A stretch of 64,000 nt of DNA, from positions 682,001 to 746,000 of the forward strand of contig NZ_CP112880.1 of assembly GCF_028747205.1 (NCBI RefSeq), given 5' to 3'. This document shows positions 1 to 8,917 of this stretch, piece by piece. The position numbers and the translations under genes are program-made. This DNA is from Streptomyces sp. CA-278952. GTDB lineage: Bacteria; Actinomycetota; Actinomycetes; Streptomycetales; Streptomycetaceae. The notes below the pieces were generated by a model, which saw only the letters and a list, made by a program, of their open reading frames with translations, was not told the origin of the DNA and made no database searches. The number at the start of each line of letters is the position of its first letter. The first letter of the stretch is position 1.

Positions 1-112
1 GACATTCCACACCCAGCCGTGACCCGCGGTCGGTCCCGCGTGGTCCACGCCCACTTTCCAGTGGACGGAGCATGCCGTCCCGCCGCGCGTCGGGACCCCG
101 ACCGATACCCCG

Positions 113-1741
113 CTACGCCGCCCCGAGCACATTGGCGAGGAAGCGTGCCTCGTTGTGGCCAAGCTTCGTCGCGATGACCGCGTCGCCGCCCGCGAGACGG
201 CCGAGGACGGCGACCCTGGCGAGGAGACGGTTCTCGCCCTGGACGATGGCCAGCGCGTTGGCGGGCGGAGTGCGGCCGGTGACCGCGCCGGTCAGCTCGG
301 CGAACTTCTCGGCGTCGTCGTCCTGGAACACCACCCGCACCGCCCACCCCTCCTGCGCCTCGTCCTCGAAAACCGTCACCTTCTCGAACCTGTCCACCGT
401 CAAGCCGGTCGCGGTGGAGACGACCACACACAGTTCACGGTCGTCCGAGGTGAAGCCCCGGCCCTCCGGCACGGCCGGCCGCGGCGTGGTGAAGGGGTCG
501 GAGGCGGCGGTGTCGTCCGGGGCGGGGCAGGCGCCGGGCTGCTCGCTCTCCACTTCGAGGAACCGCACCGGCTCGTCGGGAACGCCCGCCGCCTCGGCCC
601 CTCCCTTGCCATCCCACGGCTGCCAGAGCAGCACTCCCGCCACCAGCAGTCCGGCCACGGCCAGTGCGGCCAGGGACCGCCGCCGTCGCCGCGGCACCTC
701 CGAGGGTGCTTCGACGTCCGGCTTTCCGGTGAGGCGCGCGGTGGCGGGCGGAGAGCCGACGGGACGGGTCGGCTCATCCGGTCCGGCGCGGTGCCGCGCG
801 GTCGAGAGCTCCGCGGAGGCGTCGACGCGGCGGATCGCGTGGCGCAGGGCATCGGTGCGCTCGGCCCGGTGCCGTTCGACGGCGTCGGTCCAGCGGGAGT
901 CCAGCAGGCCCCCGCCGCCGTGCGCCCCCGGGCTGCCGCCGAGGTGGTCGGCGCAGTAGGCGATGAGCTCGTCCGGGGCGGGGCGGGAGCGCGGGTCGAG
1001 GTCGAGGCAGGGCAGCACCAAGGGGGCCAGGGCAGGTGGCAGGCCGGAGGTGTCGACGTCTCCCGTGGCCGCGCGTACCAGCAGTTCCATCGCCGAGATC
1101 TGCTCGATGTCCCGGTAAGGGGGCCGGCCCACCGCGAGGTAGAACAGCGTCGCACCCAAGGAGAACATGTCCGACGCCTCGGACGTCGGCTCCCCGCGCG
1201 CCTGCTCCGGCGCGGCGTAGGCCACGGTGCCGAGCGCCGACTGGGTACGGGTGAGGTCGTGCGCCTGCGAGATGCCGAAGTCGATCAGGCGCGGCCCCTC
1301 GACGGGCAGGAGCACGTTCGACGGCTTGACGTCCCGGTGCACAAGACCCGCCGCGTGCAGGGAGGCGACCGCCTCGGCCATGCCGGCGGCCACCCAGTGC
1401 AGGGCGTCCGGTCCCAGTGTGCCGCACTCCTCGACCAGGTCCTTCAGTGAAGGCGCGGGTACGTACTCCTGAGCCATCCAGGGCACTTGGGCCTCGGGAT
1501 CGGCGTCCACCACGCTCGCCGTGTAGACCCCGCGCACCCGCCGAGCGCACTCGACCTCCCGGACGAACCGCCTGCGGTCACTCGCGCTGTCCGTGAGCAG
1601 CGTCTTCAGCGCGACCGTACGACCCGCCGGCGACCGGGCCAGATACACCCGTCCCATCCCACCGCTCGCCAACTCCGCGAGCACCGTGAACTGCCCGATG
1701 CGCTCCCCCGGACGTACCGTCTCCGCCCCCGACCAGCGCAT
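113..1741 (-). CDS. Membrane-anchored Ser/Thr protein kinase (PknB-like)
   Basis: A 542-residue Hanks-type kinase. The kinase domain covers about residues 17-275, with the Gly-rich loop ASGGMGRVYLA, Lys46 in VALK, the catalytic loop HRDVKPSN (Asp137) and DFG (Asp154-Gly156). A basic, Pro-rich juxtamembrane stretch leads to one membrane segment (about 352-372, LAALAVAGLLVAGVLLW). The rest, about 165 residues, should be extracytoplasmic and has no PASTA repeats. The family phosphorylates Ser/Thr on cytoplasmic proteins; the extracellular part may sense a ligand. The ATG at 1741 sits directly before the kinase fold. It is monocistronic as far as visible; substrate and signal are unknown. Confidence 0.93.
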   Translation of the reverse strand: MRWSGAETVRPGERIGQFTVLAELASGGMGRVYLARSPAGRTVALKTLLTDSASDRRRFVREVECARRVRGVYTASVVDADPEAQVPWMAQEYVPAPSLKDLVEECGTLGPDALHWVAAGMAEAVASLHAAGLVHRDVKPSNVLLPVEGPRLIDFGISQAHDLTRTQSALGTVAYAAPEQARGEPTSEASDMFSLGATLFYLAVGRPPYRDIEQISAMELLVRAATGDVDTSGLPPALAPLVLPCLDLDPRSRPAPDELIAYCADHLGGSPGAHGGGGLLDSRWTDAVERHRAERTDALRHAIRRVDASAELSTARHRAGPDEPTRPVGSPPATARLTGKPDVEAPSEVPRRRRRSLAALAVAGLLVAGVLLWQPWDGKGGAEAAGVPDEPVRFLEVESEQPGACPAPDDTAASDPFTTPRPAVPEGRGFTSDDRELCVVVSTATGLTVDRFEKVTVFEDEAQEGWAVRVVFQDDDAEKFAELTGAVTGRTPPANALAIVQGENRLLARVAVLGRLAGGDAVIATKLGHNEARFLANVLGAA

Positions 1742-2125
1742 ACCCCGGCCGCCCCTCTCGATTTCTCCGCGGTGGCCGGGTCGCGCCCCGGCTGCTCTGC
1801 ATCGTCACCCATTACACGCTAAGTGGCCTCGTTTTTGGTCTAGTTGAGGCTGCAGGTCTGACGGTTGCCTCAAAGGGGCCGCGGCGGTGCGGGTTGCCGA
1901 CCGGGGGTTCGACGGCGTGAGGAGATGAACGGCCGCTGCCCGATCCGGTGACCAGAAGCAGGTCGGCCCCTGACGGATCACCGGCCGTCCCGGCTCGGGC
2001 GGCATGGGCGCTTCCCCCCTTCACTGCCGCTCGGCGTGCGCCGCCGTGCGGGTCATCCCCCGTGGGAGGGACCCTCGCGGGTGGGACGGCCACCCGCGAA
2101 GGTCCTTCCCCTCGTGTGCGCAGGA
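1742..2125. other. Intergenic region, kinase / bxlA
   Basis: About 380 bases between the kinase start and the stop of the GH3 gene. It should carry the kinase promoter and the 3' end of the bxl transcript. I see no convincing gene, strong hairpin or repeat; the open frames here have no family resemblance. Confidence 0.4.
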
Positions 2126-4600
2126 CTACGGGCCTTCCGTGAGGATCTCCGTCGCGGTGCTCATGTGCAGGCGGCGGGTGTGGTCGACCGCTCGTACCGG
2201 CCCGGTCACCGTGACCCGGGCCGTGAGGCGCGTGTCCGTGCTCGACGCGCTCAGCCGCAGTTCGAGATCGCCGGGCTCGACGATCCGGTCGCCGTCGCGG
2301 CCCGTGAAGGACGCGAGGTCCGCCGGGACCGTCATCCGCACCCTGGCCGCCCGCCCCGGACCCAGATCGAGGCGTACGTACCCGATGAGGCGCCGCACGG
2401 GCTGGACCACGGAGGCGACCGGGTCGTGCAGATACACCTGGATCACTTCGGTCCCCTCCCGCGCACCGGTGTTACGGACGGTGCACGAGAGCGTGAACTC
2501 CCCGTCCGTAGAGGCCCGTCCGTGCTCCACGACGAGGTCGCTCCACTCGAAGGCGGTATACGTCAGACCGTGCCCGAACCCGAACGCGGGAGTCGGGTCG
2601 ACACTGGACACCTCGCTCACGTGGCCCAGCCGCGCCGCCAGATATGTGGAGGGCTGGGAACCCGGGTGGCTCGGCACGCTGACGGGCAGCCGGCCGGACG
2701 GCGCGGTGCGACCGCTGAGCACCGAGGCGACGGCCCTCGTTCCCTCCTCGCCGGGGAAGAACGACTGCACGACCGCGGCTGCCTCGTCCGCCGCCCGCCC
2801 GAGGGCATAGGGGCGCCCGGCGAGCAGGATGACGACGACGGGAGTGCCCGTGTCGAGGAGAGTGTCGAGCAGGTGCTGCTGGACACCGGGAAGCGCCAGG
2901 TTCTCCGCGTCGCAGCCCTCCCCGCTCGTGCCGCGCCCGAAGAGACCGGCCCGGTCGCCGAGTGCGACGATCACGAGGTCGGCGCTCCTGGCCAGTTCGG
3001 CCGCCTCGCCGAACCCGCCGGTGTCCGGGCCGTCGATGTCCGCGCCGCGCGCGGTGACGATCTCGCTGTGGGGGAACTCCGCCGCGCACGCCTCGCGCAG
3101 GGTGGGCAGTTCGATGCCGAGCGGGGTCCCGGGGTGCAGTCCTCCGACGTGGACGGGAAAGGCGTAGCAGCCGAGGACGGCCGTCGGGGTTTCGGCGTTG
3201 GGTCCGATGAGCGCGATGCGGGCAGGGGCTCCGCCCGGCGTGTCAGCCGCCAGAGGCAGGGTGCCGTCGTTGCGCAGGAGTACGACGGCCTGTTCGGCGA
3301 CGCGGCGGGCGATCGCGCGGTTCTCGTCGGTGTCGAGACGGACGGTCCCGCGCAGCGCCTCCGGGTTCCCGTCCGCGGAGCCGTCCGCACCCGTGGCCGC
3401 GGCGAGCACCGGCGGCACCGGCTTCCAGCCCGCGTCGAGCAGCCCCAACCGTGCTTTCTGGACCAGGACTCGGCGTACCGCACGGTCCACCAGCGCCTCA
3501 GGTACGAGGCCCTCGGCGATCGCGTCGGTGAGCGGGCTGCCGAACGCCTTGACGGTCGGCAGCTCCACGTCCACCCCCGCGCCGAGTGCGGCGGCCGCCG
3601 CTTCCCCGAAGGTCCCCGCCACCCCGTGCAGCGTCTTGAGGAACGCGATGCCGAAGTAGTCGGCGACGACGGTCCCGTCGAAGCCCCAGGTGTCACGGAG
3701 CAGACCGGTCAGCAGCGGTCCGTCGGCCGCGGAGGGGATGCCGTCGGTGTCGGTGTAGGCGTGCATGACGGACCGTACGCCGCTTTCGCGTACGGCCATC
3801 TCGAACGGGGGCAGGATGGTGTCGGCGCGTTCCCGCGCGCCCATGCCGACGGGAGCGAGGTTGCGGCCCGCCCGTGAGGCGGAGTACCCGGCGAAGTGCT
3901 TGAGCGTGGCGACGATCCCGGCCGACTCCAGTCCCCGTACGTAGGCGGTGGCGACGGTCCCCACCAGGTACGGGTCTTCCCCGATCGTCTCCTCGACCCG
4001 GCCCCAGCGTGCGTCGCGTACGACGTCGAGGACGGGGGCGAGCCCCTGGTGCACGCCGACGGAGCGCATGTCGCGGCCGATCGCGGCGGCCATCTCACGG
4101 ATCAGCTCCGGATGGAAGGTGGCGCCCCAGGACAGCGGCACCGGGTAGGCGGTCGCGCCCCAGGTGGCGAAGCCCGCAAGGCATTCCTCATGGGCGAGCG
4201 CCGGTATGCCGAATCGGTTCGCCCCGGCGATGCGCTCCTGGGTGCGCGCCAGCGAGAGGGCGCCCAGGGCCGGGTCGACCGGGGCCGTTCCGAACGGGCG
4301 GGTCAGCTGGCCGAGCCCGTGCGGAAGAAGATCGTCGAGGGCGACGGCCTCCTCCATGTCGTGCTGGAACGGCGCGACTTCGCCGCCCTCGTCGGACGCG
4401 CCCACCCAGACGCCGAAGAGCTGGGAGACCTTCTCCTGGAGGGTCATGGCGGCGATGAGGGCGTCGGCCCTGGCCTCGGGGGCGAGGGCGGGATCCTGCC
4501 AGGGCCCGGCGAGGCGGACCGGGGGGCCGGACACCGGCCCCCCGGGGTCGGTGACCCCGGCGGGTGTCCGCATGCCGGCGTTCTCGGTGTTGGCGGTCAC
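2126..4600 (-). CDS. bxlA: Intracellular GH3 beta-xylosidase/glucosidase, last gene of bxl operon
   Basis: An 824-residue GH3 enzyme. The order is: N-terminal TIM barrel with the nucleophile region GFDGTVVADYFGI (Asp near residue 313), then the alpha/beta sandwich, then a C-terminal fibronectin-III-like domain (DGEFTLSCTVRNTGAREGTE). No signal peptide is visible, so it should act in the cytoplasm on imported xylo-oligosaccharides, releasing xylose. The GTG at 4600 was chosen because it overlaps the bxlG stop by 4 nt (GTGA) and follows GGGAGGAA; a frame open further upstream runs through bxlG and is not coding. Gene order E-F-G-A with divergent bxlR matches the characterised S. thermoviolaceus bxl operon. 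Exact substrate preference (xylose or glucose) is inferred from context. Confidence 0.9.
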   Translation of the reverse strand: MTANTENAGMRTPAGVTDPGGPVSGPPVRLAGPWQDPALAPEARADALIAAMTLQEKVSQLFGVWVGASDEGGEVAPFQHDMEEAVALDDLLPHGLGQLTRPFGTAPVDPALGALSLARTQERIAGANRFGIPALAHEECLAGFATWGATAYPVPLSWGATFHPELIREMAAAIGRDMRSVGVHQGLAPVLDVVRDARWGRVEETIGEDPYLVGTVATAYVRGLESAGIVATLKHFAGYSASRAGRNLAPVGMGARERADTILPPFEMAVRESGVRSVMHAYTDTDGIPSAADGPLLTGLLRDTWGFDGTVVADYFGIAFLKTLHGVAGTFGEAAAAALGAGVDVELPTVKAFGSPLTDAIAEGLVPEALVDRAVRRVLVQKARLGLLDAGWKPVPPVLAAATGADGSADGNPEALRGTVRLDTDENRAIARRVAEQAVVLLRNDGTLPLAADTPGGAPARIALIGPNAETPTAVLGCYAFPVHVGGLHPGTPLGIELPTLREACAAEFPHSEIVTARGADIDGPDTGGFGEAAELARSADLVIVALGDRAGLFGRGTSGEGCDAENLALPGVQQHLLDTLLDTGTPVVVILLAGRPYALGRAADEAAAVVQSFFPGEEGTRAVASVLSGRTAPSGRLPVSVPSHPGSQPSTYLAARLGHVSEVSSVDPTPAFGFGHGLTYTAFEWSDLVVEHGRASTDGEFTLSCTVRNTGAREGTEVIQVYLHDPVASVVQPVRRLIGYVRLDLGPGRAARVRMTVPADLASFTGRDGDRIVEPGDLELRLSASSTDTRLTARVTVTGPVRAVDHTRRLHMSTATEILTEGP

Positions 4601-5418
4601 TTTCCTCCCACTCCCATCAGCCCTTGCACCAGGGCACGACGTGCGAACAGATAGACGATCAGGATGGGGAGCATGGACAGGACGACCGCGGCGAGCAGGC
4701 CCGGGGTGTTGACTCCGTGTTCCGTCTGGAAGTCGTAGAGCCCCAGGGTGATCACCTTGGTCTCCGCCGACTGCGTCAGTACGAGGGGGAAGAGGAAGCC
4801 GTTCCACGCCTGGAGCGCGGAGAAGACGACGATCGTCGATACCCCGCTCCGGGACAGCGGCAGCACCAGCTGGAAGAAGACCCTCCGGGACGAGGCGCCG
4901 TCCATCGTCATGGCCTCGTACAGATCGGGGGTGATGTCCCGCATCACCCCCGTCAGGATCAGGGCGCACACCGGCATGGCGAAGGCCGCCGTCGGCAGGA
5001 TGACGCCGATGAGGTTGTCGTAGAGACCGGCCTCGCTGATGACGAAGAACATCGGGACGATGACCGCCTGCGAGGGGATCGCCAGGCCCAGGAGGAACAG
5101 CCGGAAGATCGTGGTGGTGGCGCGGCCCCGGCTCCTGACAATGGTGTACGCCAGCGGCGGGACGAGCAGGACGACGATGCCCACCACGCACACGGTGACG
5201 ATGACGGTGTTGAGGAAGTACTGCGCGAAGCCGCTGTTGAGGTCGTCGACGTAGTTGTCGAGCGTGAAGTGCTCGGGGAGGGACAGCGGGCCGTTCGCCG
5301 CGTAGTCGGAGCGCGACTGGAAGGTGGCGACGAGCATCACGTACAGCGGCAGCCCGACCACGAGGAGCCAGACCAGCGAGCCGAAACCGGCGAAGTAGTT
5401 AGGACGGCTCTTCCTCAC
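4597..5418 (-). CDS. bxlG: Sugar ABC transporter permease (MalG/BxlG type)
   Basis: A 273-residue inner-membrane permease with about six membrane helices. The cytoplasmic EAA-type loop is YEAMTMDGASSRRVFFQLVLP. It forms the translocation channel with BxlF. The start is the GTG at 5418, which overlaps the bxlF stop by 4 nt; the gene in turn overlaps bxlA by 4 nt, so the three genes are probably translationally coupled. No ATPase subunit is encoded anywhere in the operon. In Streptomyces such carbohydrate importers are usually energised by the shared ATPase MsiK encoded elsewhere; that is established for related systems and inferred here. Confidence 0.92.
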   Translation of the reverse strand: MRKSRPNYFAGFGSLVWLLVVGLPLYVMLVATFQSRSDYAANGPLSLPEHFTLDNYVDDLNSGFAQYFLNTVIVTVCVVGIVVLLVPPLAYTIVRSRGRATTTIFRLFLLGLAIPSQAVIVPMFFVISEAGLYDNLIGVILPTAAFAMPVCALILTGVMRDITPDLYEAMTMDGASSRRVFFQLVLPLSRSGVSTIVVFSALQAWNGFLFPLVLTQSAETKVITLGLYDFQTEHGVNTPGLLAAVVLSMLPILIVYLFARRALVQGLMGVGGK

Positions 5419-6350
5419 AGTCCCTCCATGGTGCTGCGCATCCTGTCGTAGCCCGAGAGCCGCACCACGATCAGCGAGATGACCGTGGAGACGAGGACCA
5501 GGAGAAGGGCGATGGTGGACGCCGCTCCGTAGTCGAAGCTCTTGAACGCCTTCTGGTACATGTAGTACGCGCTGATGGTGGTGTCGCTCCCCGGTCCGCC
5601 CTGGGTCAGGATGAGCACGGTGTCGAAGGTCGTGAGTCCGCCGACCACCATGAGGATCATCGAGGTGATGATCGCGTTGCGCAGCTGCGGCAGCGTGATG
5701 TGGAAGAACTGCCGCACCGTGCCCGCGCCGTCGATCTGCGCCGCCTGGTAGAGGACCTGCGGCACCGCGCGCGCCGCGCCCTGGTAGATCAGCGTGTGCA
5801 GGGGGGTGAACTGCCAGGTGCTGACGAAGACCAGGACGCCGATCGCGGTGGCCTGCGTCCCGAACAGGTTGCCGTCGCCGAACAGCCAGGTGGCTTGCGC
5901 GGGGACACCGAGGTTGGGGTCGAGGACGGCGCGCCACAGCACGGACACGGCCGCCACGGACAGCAGCATGGGGACGAAGTAGATGGCGGACAGGACGGCC
6001 CGGTTGCGCTGGTGCCCCGCCGCCCAGACGCCGAGCAGGATGCTCAGCGGGGTCTGGACGGCGACGCCGAGCACGGTGAGCAGGACGCTCAGCCAGAGGC
6101 TCTTGATCATGACGGGGTCGTCGAGGAGCGTCTTCCAGTTGTCGAGACCGGCGAATTCCGGGTCGCTCAGTCCGTCCCAGCTGGCGAAGGAGAGTACGGC
6201 GACCATGATGAGCGGGACGATGGCGAAGAGGCCGAAGAAGACGGCGGCGGGGGCCGCCCAGAGGAATCCCGGGCGGCCCGCTCCGATGCCGGACGAGCCG
6301 GCTCTCCTGACCGTGTCGCCGTCCGCGGAGGGGGATGGGGTTGTGGTCAT
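5415..6350 (-). CDS. bxlF: Sugar ABC transporter permease (MalF/BxlF type)
   Basis: A 311-residue permease with an N-terminal Ser/Thr-rich cytoplasmic tail of about 30 residues, then about six helices. The EAA-type loop is YQAAQIDGAGTVRQFFHITLP, for contact with the ATPase. It is the partner of BxlG in the importer fed by the lipoprotein BxlE. It starts 33 nt downstream of the bxlE stop and overlaps bxlG by 4 nt. Confidence 0.92.
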   Translation of the reverse strand: MTTTPSPSADGDTVRRAGSSGIGAGRPGFLWAAPAAVFFGLFAIVPLIMVAVLSFASWDGLSDPEFAGLDNWKTLLDDPVMIKSLWLSVLLTVLGVAVQTPLSILLGVWAAGHQRNRAVLSAIYFVPMLLSVAAVSVLWRAVLDPNLGVPAQATWLFGDGNLFGTQATAIGVLVFVSTWQFTPLHTLIYQGAARAVPQVLYQAAQIDGAGTVRQFFHITLPQLRNAIITSMILMVVGGLTTFDTVLILTQGGPGSDTTISAYYMYQKAFKSFDYGAASTIALLLVLVSTVISLIVVRLSGYDRMRSTMEGL

Positions 6351-6383
6351 GTCATGTGTTCCCGGGGCCGGATTTCCGTGGGC

Positions 6384-7685
6384 TCACGAGGTCGGCAGCG
6401 CTTGCATGGCCTTGATGAAGGCGTCCTCGTCCATCGAGCCGTTGAAGAACTGCTGGAGGGACTGGTACATCGTGACGGCGGCCGACTGGGGGTACGCCTG
6501 GTCCCAGGAGAGCTGGAACGCCGGGGCCGCCTTGACCATGTCGTACTGGAATCTCGCGAACCCGGGGCTGGCGGCGGTGTCCAGGAAGCCTTCGGTGTTC
6601 GTCGTGGTCGGCAGGTTGCCGATGGCGAGCTGCGCCTTGACGAACCGGTCCGAGTACATGAGCTTCAGGAACTCGGCGACGGCCTGCGGGTGCTTCGTCT
6701 TCTTCACCACGGAGTAGAAGTTGTTGGTGTTGCCGACGACGTTCGCCTGCTCGCCCTTGCCGCCCGCGACGGAGGGGAAGGCGCTGTATCCGAGGTCGCT
6801 CTTCGCGAACTCGGGGTGGGAGTCCTGGTGCGTCGAGTACGCCCACGAGCCCATCAGCTCGAAGCCCGCTCTGCCGGTCGCCAGGAGCGTGGGGGAACCC
6901 TGGTCGGTGAACTTCACCGAGTCGTAGTTGGTGCCGAAGGCTCCGGCGTCCACCAGTTCCTTGATCATGCTCAGCGCCTTCCGGCTGTCCGGACTCGCCC
7001 AGGCTTCCCGGTCGCCGTCCAGGGCCTTCTGGAAGAGCTCCGGGCCGGCGATGCGGTCGTACAGGTACTCGAACCACATCAGCGTCGGCCACCGGTCGCC
7101 GCCGCCCAGCGCGATCGGAGTGACGCCATCGGCCTTCAGCGCCTTGACCGCCGCCAACAGGTCGCCCCACGTCTTCGGTGGTGCGACGCCCGCCTTCTCG
7201 AGGACCTTGCCGTTGTTGAACAACAGCACGGGCTGCGTCCCGCGCATGGGGATCCCGTAGGACGTGCCGTCGACGACCGCGCTGTTGAACACGGACGGCA
7301 GGAACTTCGCCTTGAGGTCCGGGTCCTTGGCGATGAAGGAGTCCAGCGGGAGCAGCAGGTCTGCGTCGACGAACGGCTTGATACTGCCGCCGCCCCAGTT
7401 GAAGAAGACGTCCGGCGCCTGCTTGCTGTTGATGATCGTCTGCAGCTTCGCCTGGTAGTCGGCGCCAGGGATCGTGTCCAGGACGGCCTTCACCTCCGAC
7501 GTCTTGTTGAAGGTGGCAACGATCTCCTTCTCCACCTTGTTCGCCGCGTCCCCGTAGACCAGGACGTGGATGGTGTCGTCGCCGGCCGCGTCGGAGTCCT
7601 CGCCGCATCCGGACAGGGACAGCACCAGGGCCAGCACGGCACCACCGACGACTGGGGTCCGCGAGGACCGTGCGCGTCGCTTCAT
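6384..7685 (-). CDS. bxlE: Xylo-oligosaccharide-binding lipoprotein (BxlE-like)
   Basis: A 433-residue extracellular solute-binding protein, family 1. The N-terminus is a lipoprotein signal: basic KRR, hydrophobic core, lipobox LSGC with Cys27, so the mature protein should be membrane-tethered. I prefer the ATG at 7685 over the in-frame GTG at 7691 because the Shine-Dalgarno-like AAAGGTG lies at good spacing from the ATG. It is the first gene of bxlEFGA. In the family it captures xylobiose or similar sugars for import. Transcription is probably repressed by the divergent BxlR through the operator at 7698-7726. Confidence 0.9.
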   Translation of the reverse strand: MKRRARSSRTPVVGGAVLALVLSLSGCGEDSDAAGDDTIHVLVYGDAANKVEKEIVATFNKTSEVKAVLDTIPGADYQAKLQTIINSKQAPDVFFNWGGGSIKPFVDADLLLPLDSFIAKDPDLKAKFLPSVFNSAVVDGTSYGIPMRGTQPVLLFNNGKVLEKAGVAPPKTWGDLLAAVKALKADGVTPIALGGGDRWPTLMWFEYLYDRIAGPELFQKALDGDREAWASPDSRKALSMIKELVDAGAFGTNYDSVKFTDQGSPTLLATGRAGFELMGSWAYSTHQDSHPEFAKSDLGYSAFPSVAGGKGEQANVVGNTNNFYSVVKKTKHPQAVAEFLKLMYSDRFVKAQLAIGNLPTTTNTEGFLDTAASPGFARFQYDMVKAAPAFQLSWDQAYPQSAAVTMYQSLQQFFNGSMDEDAFIKAMQALPTS

Positions 7686-7697
7686 CGGCACACCTTT

Positions 7698-7726
7698 CGA
7701 AACTTTTTCGGAGAGTTTCCGAAACT
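7698..7726. promoter_or_regulatory. BxlR-type operator between bxlE and bxlR
   Basis: Interlocking inverted repeats: CGAAAC (7698-7703) faces GTTTCCG (7715-7721), and AGTTTCcGAAACT (7714-7726) is itself a near-perfect palindrome. These match the CGAA-N-TTCG class of element described for BxlR and for actinomycete xylanase promoters. The site starts 13 nt upstream of the chosen bxlE start, where a repressor would block initiation. A related pair lies before the xylanase at 15,693-15,725. Confidence 0.75.
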
Positions 7727-7836
7727 TCCTGAGTCGGGACGCTAGAACTCCTCATGTGGGGGGTCAACCCTCGGTCGCGGCGTTATCAAAGCGTTACGCC
7801 TGGGCGGCAGTTGTCCCGTGCTTTATGCTCCTCGCC

Positions 7837-8853
7837 ATGCGCGATGACGAGAAGATGGGCCGCATCACCCTGGCTCAAGTGGCCGAACGGGCCGGCGTCT
7901 CCATTTCGACAGTTTCGAAGGTCCTCAACGGACGGCAGGACGTGGCGACCTCCACGAGGGTCAAGGTGGAACGCCTGCTGGAGACCCATGCGTACCGACG
8001 CACGCCTCGGTCGGCCGGCGAGGCGCCCCTCATCGAGATCGTGTTCCACGAGCTGGAGAGCATCTGGGCGATGGAGCTGATCCGGGGAGTGGAGAACGTC
8101 GCCAAGGCCCACGGCGCCGGGGTCGTCCTCACCGAAAGCGGAACCCGTCACTCGCCCGGCCCCGACTGGATGGAGGCCATGCTCCAGCGTCGGCCGCTCG
8201 GTGTCGTCCTCGTCTTCTCCACGCTGCCCAGCGAAGTGAAGCAGCAGCTCAGGGCGCGTTCCATCCCGTTCGTCATCATCGACCCCGCGGGCGACCCCGA
8301 CCCCGACGTTCCCTCGGTCGGCTCGGCCAACTGGAATGGCGGACTGGCCGCCACCCGCCATCTCATCGAGTACGGCCACCGGCGCATCGGCGTCATCACC
8401 GGACCCGAGGACATGCTCTGCTCCCGCGCCCGGCTGGACGGCTACCGGTCGGCGATGACCATGGCAGGGCTGGAGGTGGACCCCGGACTCATCCTGTTCG
8501 GCGACTTCCACGTGGAGGGCGGATACGACCGCGCCACCGAGATGCTGTCCGGCCCCGGGCGGCCCACCGCGATCTTCGCGGGCAGCGACCTCCAGGCGCT
8601 CGGCGTACTCGAAGCGGCACGGGTGCACGGCCTCCGCGTCCCCCACGACCTCTCGGTGGTCGGCTACGACGACGTGTCGATCGCCCGCTGGGCCAGCCCG
8701 GCCCTGACCACGGTCCACCAGCCGCTGCTCCAGATGGCGGAGGAGGCCGCGCAGATGCTGATGCGGCTACGGGCCCAGGAACCGGTGTCCACGCGGCTGG
8801 AGCTGGCCACGAGCCTGGTCGTCCGCAAGAGCACGGCGCCGCCCCGCCCATGA
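7837..8853 (+). CDS. bxlR: LacI-family repressor of the bxl operon
   Basis: A 338-residue LacI/GalR regulator. The helix-turn-helix is at about residues 7-27 (ITLAQVAERAGVSISTVSKV) with hinge residues after VLNG; a periplasmic-binding-protein-like effector domain follows. It is divergent from bxlE with the operator in between, which is the usual layout for an autoregulated xylo-oligosaccharide repressor. The start is uncertain: ATG 7837 is taken, but in-frame ATGs at 7825 and 7855 exist and none has a strong ribosome-binding site. It is not cebR: the cellobiose repressor normally neighbours cebEFG and a GH1 gene. Confidence 0.87.
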   Translation: MRDDEKMGRITLAQVAERAGVSISTVSKVLNGRQDVATSTRVKVERLLETHAYRRTPRSAGEAPLIEIVFHELESIWAMELIRGVENVAKAHGAGVVLTESGTRHSPGPDWMEAMLQRRPLGVVLVFSTLPSEVKQQLRARSIPFVIIDPAGDPDPDVPSVGSANWNGGLAATRHLIEYGHRRIGVITGPEDMLCSRARLDGYRSAMTMAGLEVDPGLILFGDFHVEGGYDRATEMLSGPGRPTAIFAGSDLQALGVLEAARVHGLRVPHDLSVVGYDDVSIARWASPALTTVHQPLLQMAEEAAQMLMRLRAQEPVSTRLELATSLVVRKSTAPPRP

Positions 8854-8860
8854 GGTCGCG

Positions 8861-8890
8861 GGCGGGGCTCCGGTCGGCCGGAGCCCCGCC
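8861..8890. terminator. Bidirectional hairpin terminator
   Basis: A perfect 13-bp GC stem (8861-8873 with 8878-8890) and a TCGG loop, between the convergent bxlR and GH5 genes. No U-tract is present, which is common for actinomycete terminators. Confidence 0.75.
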
Positions 8891-8917
8891 CCCTGTTCGA
8901 TCGGCCGGCCGGACGGG

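Noticed and set aside
1..112. Possible minus-strand coding start reading WKVGVDHAGPTAGHGW at the left edge
   Set aside because: The frame looks protein-like, but only about 35 codons are visible, no start codon with a ribosome-binding site is present, and the gene cannot be identified.
4601..5191. Upstream extension of the GH3 frame through bxlG
   Set aside because: It lies in another frame of a well-supported permease gene; the GTGA overlap gives the proper start.
7837..8853. The LacI gene as cebR
   Set aside because: No cebEFG or GH1 neighbours; its adjacent operator is CGAAAC type, not the CebR palindrome.
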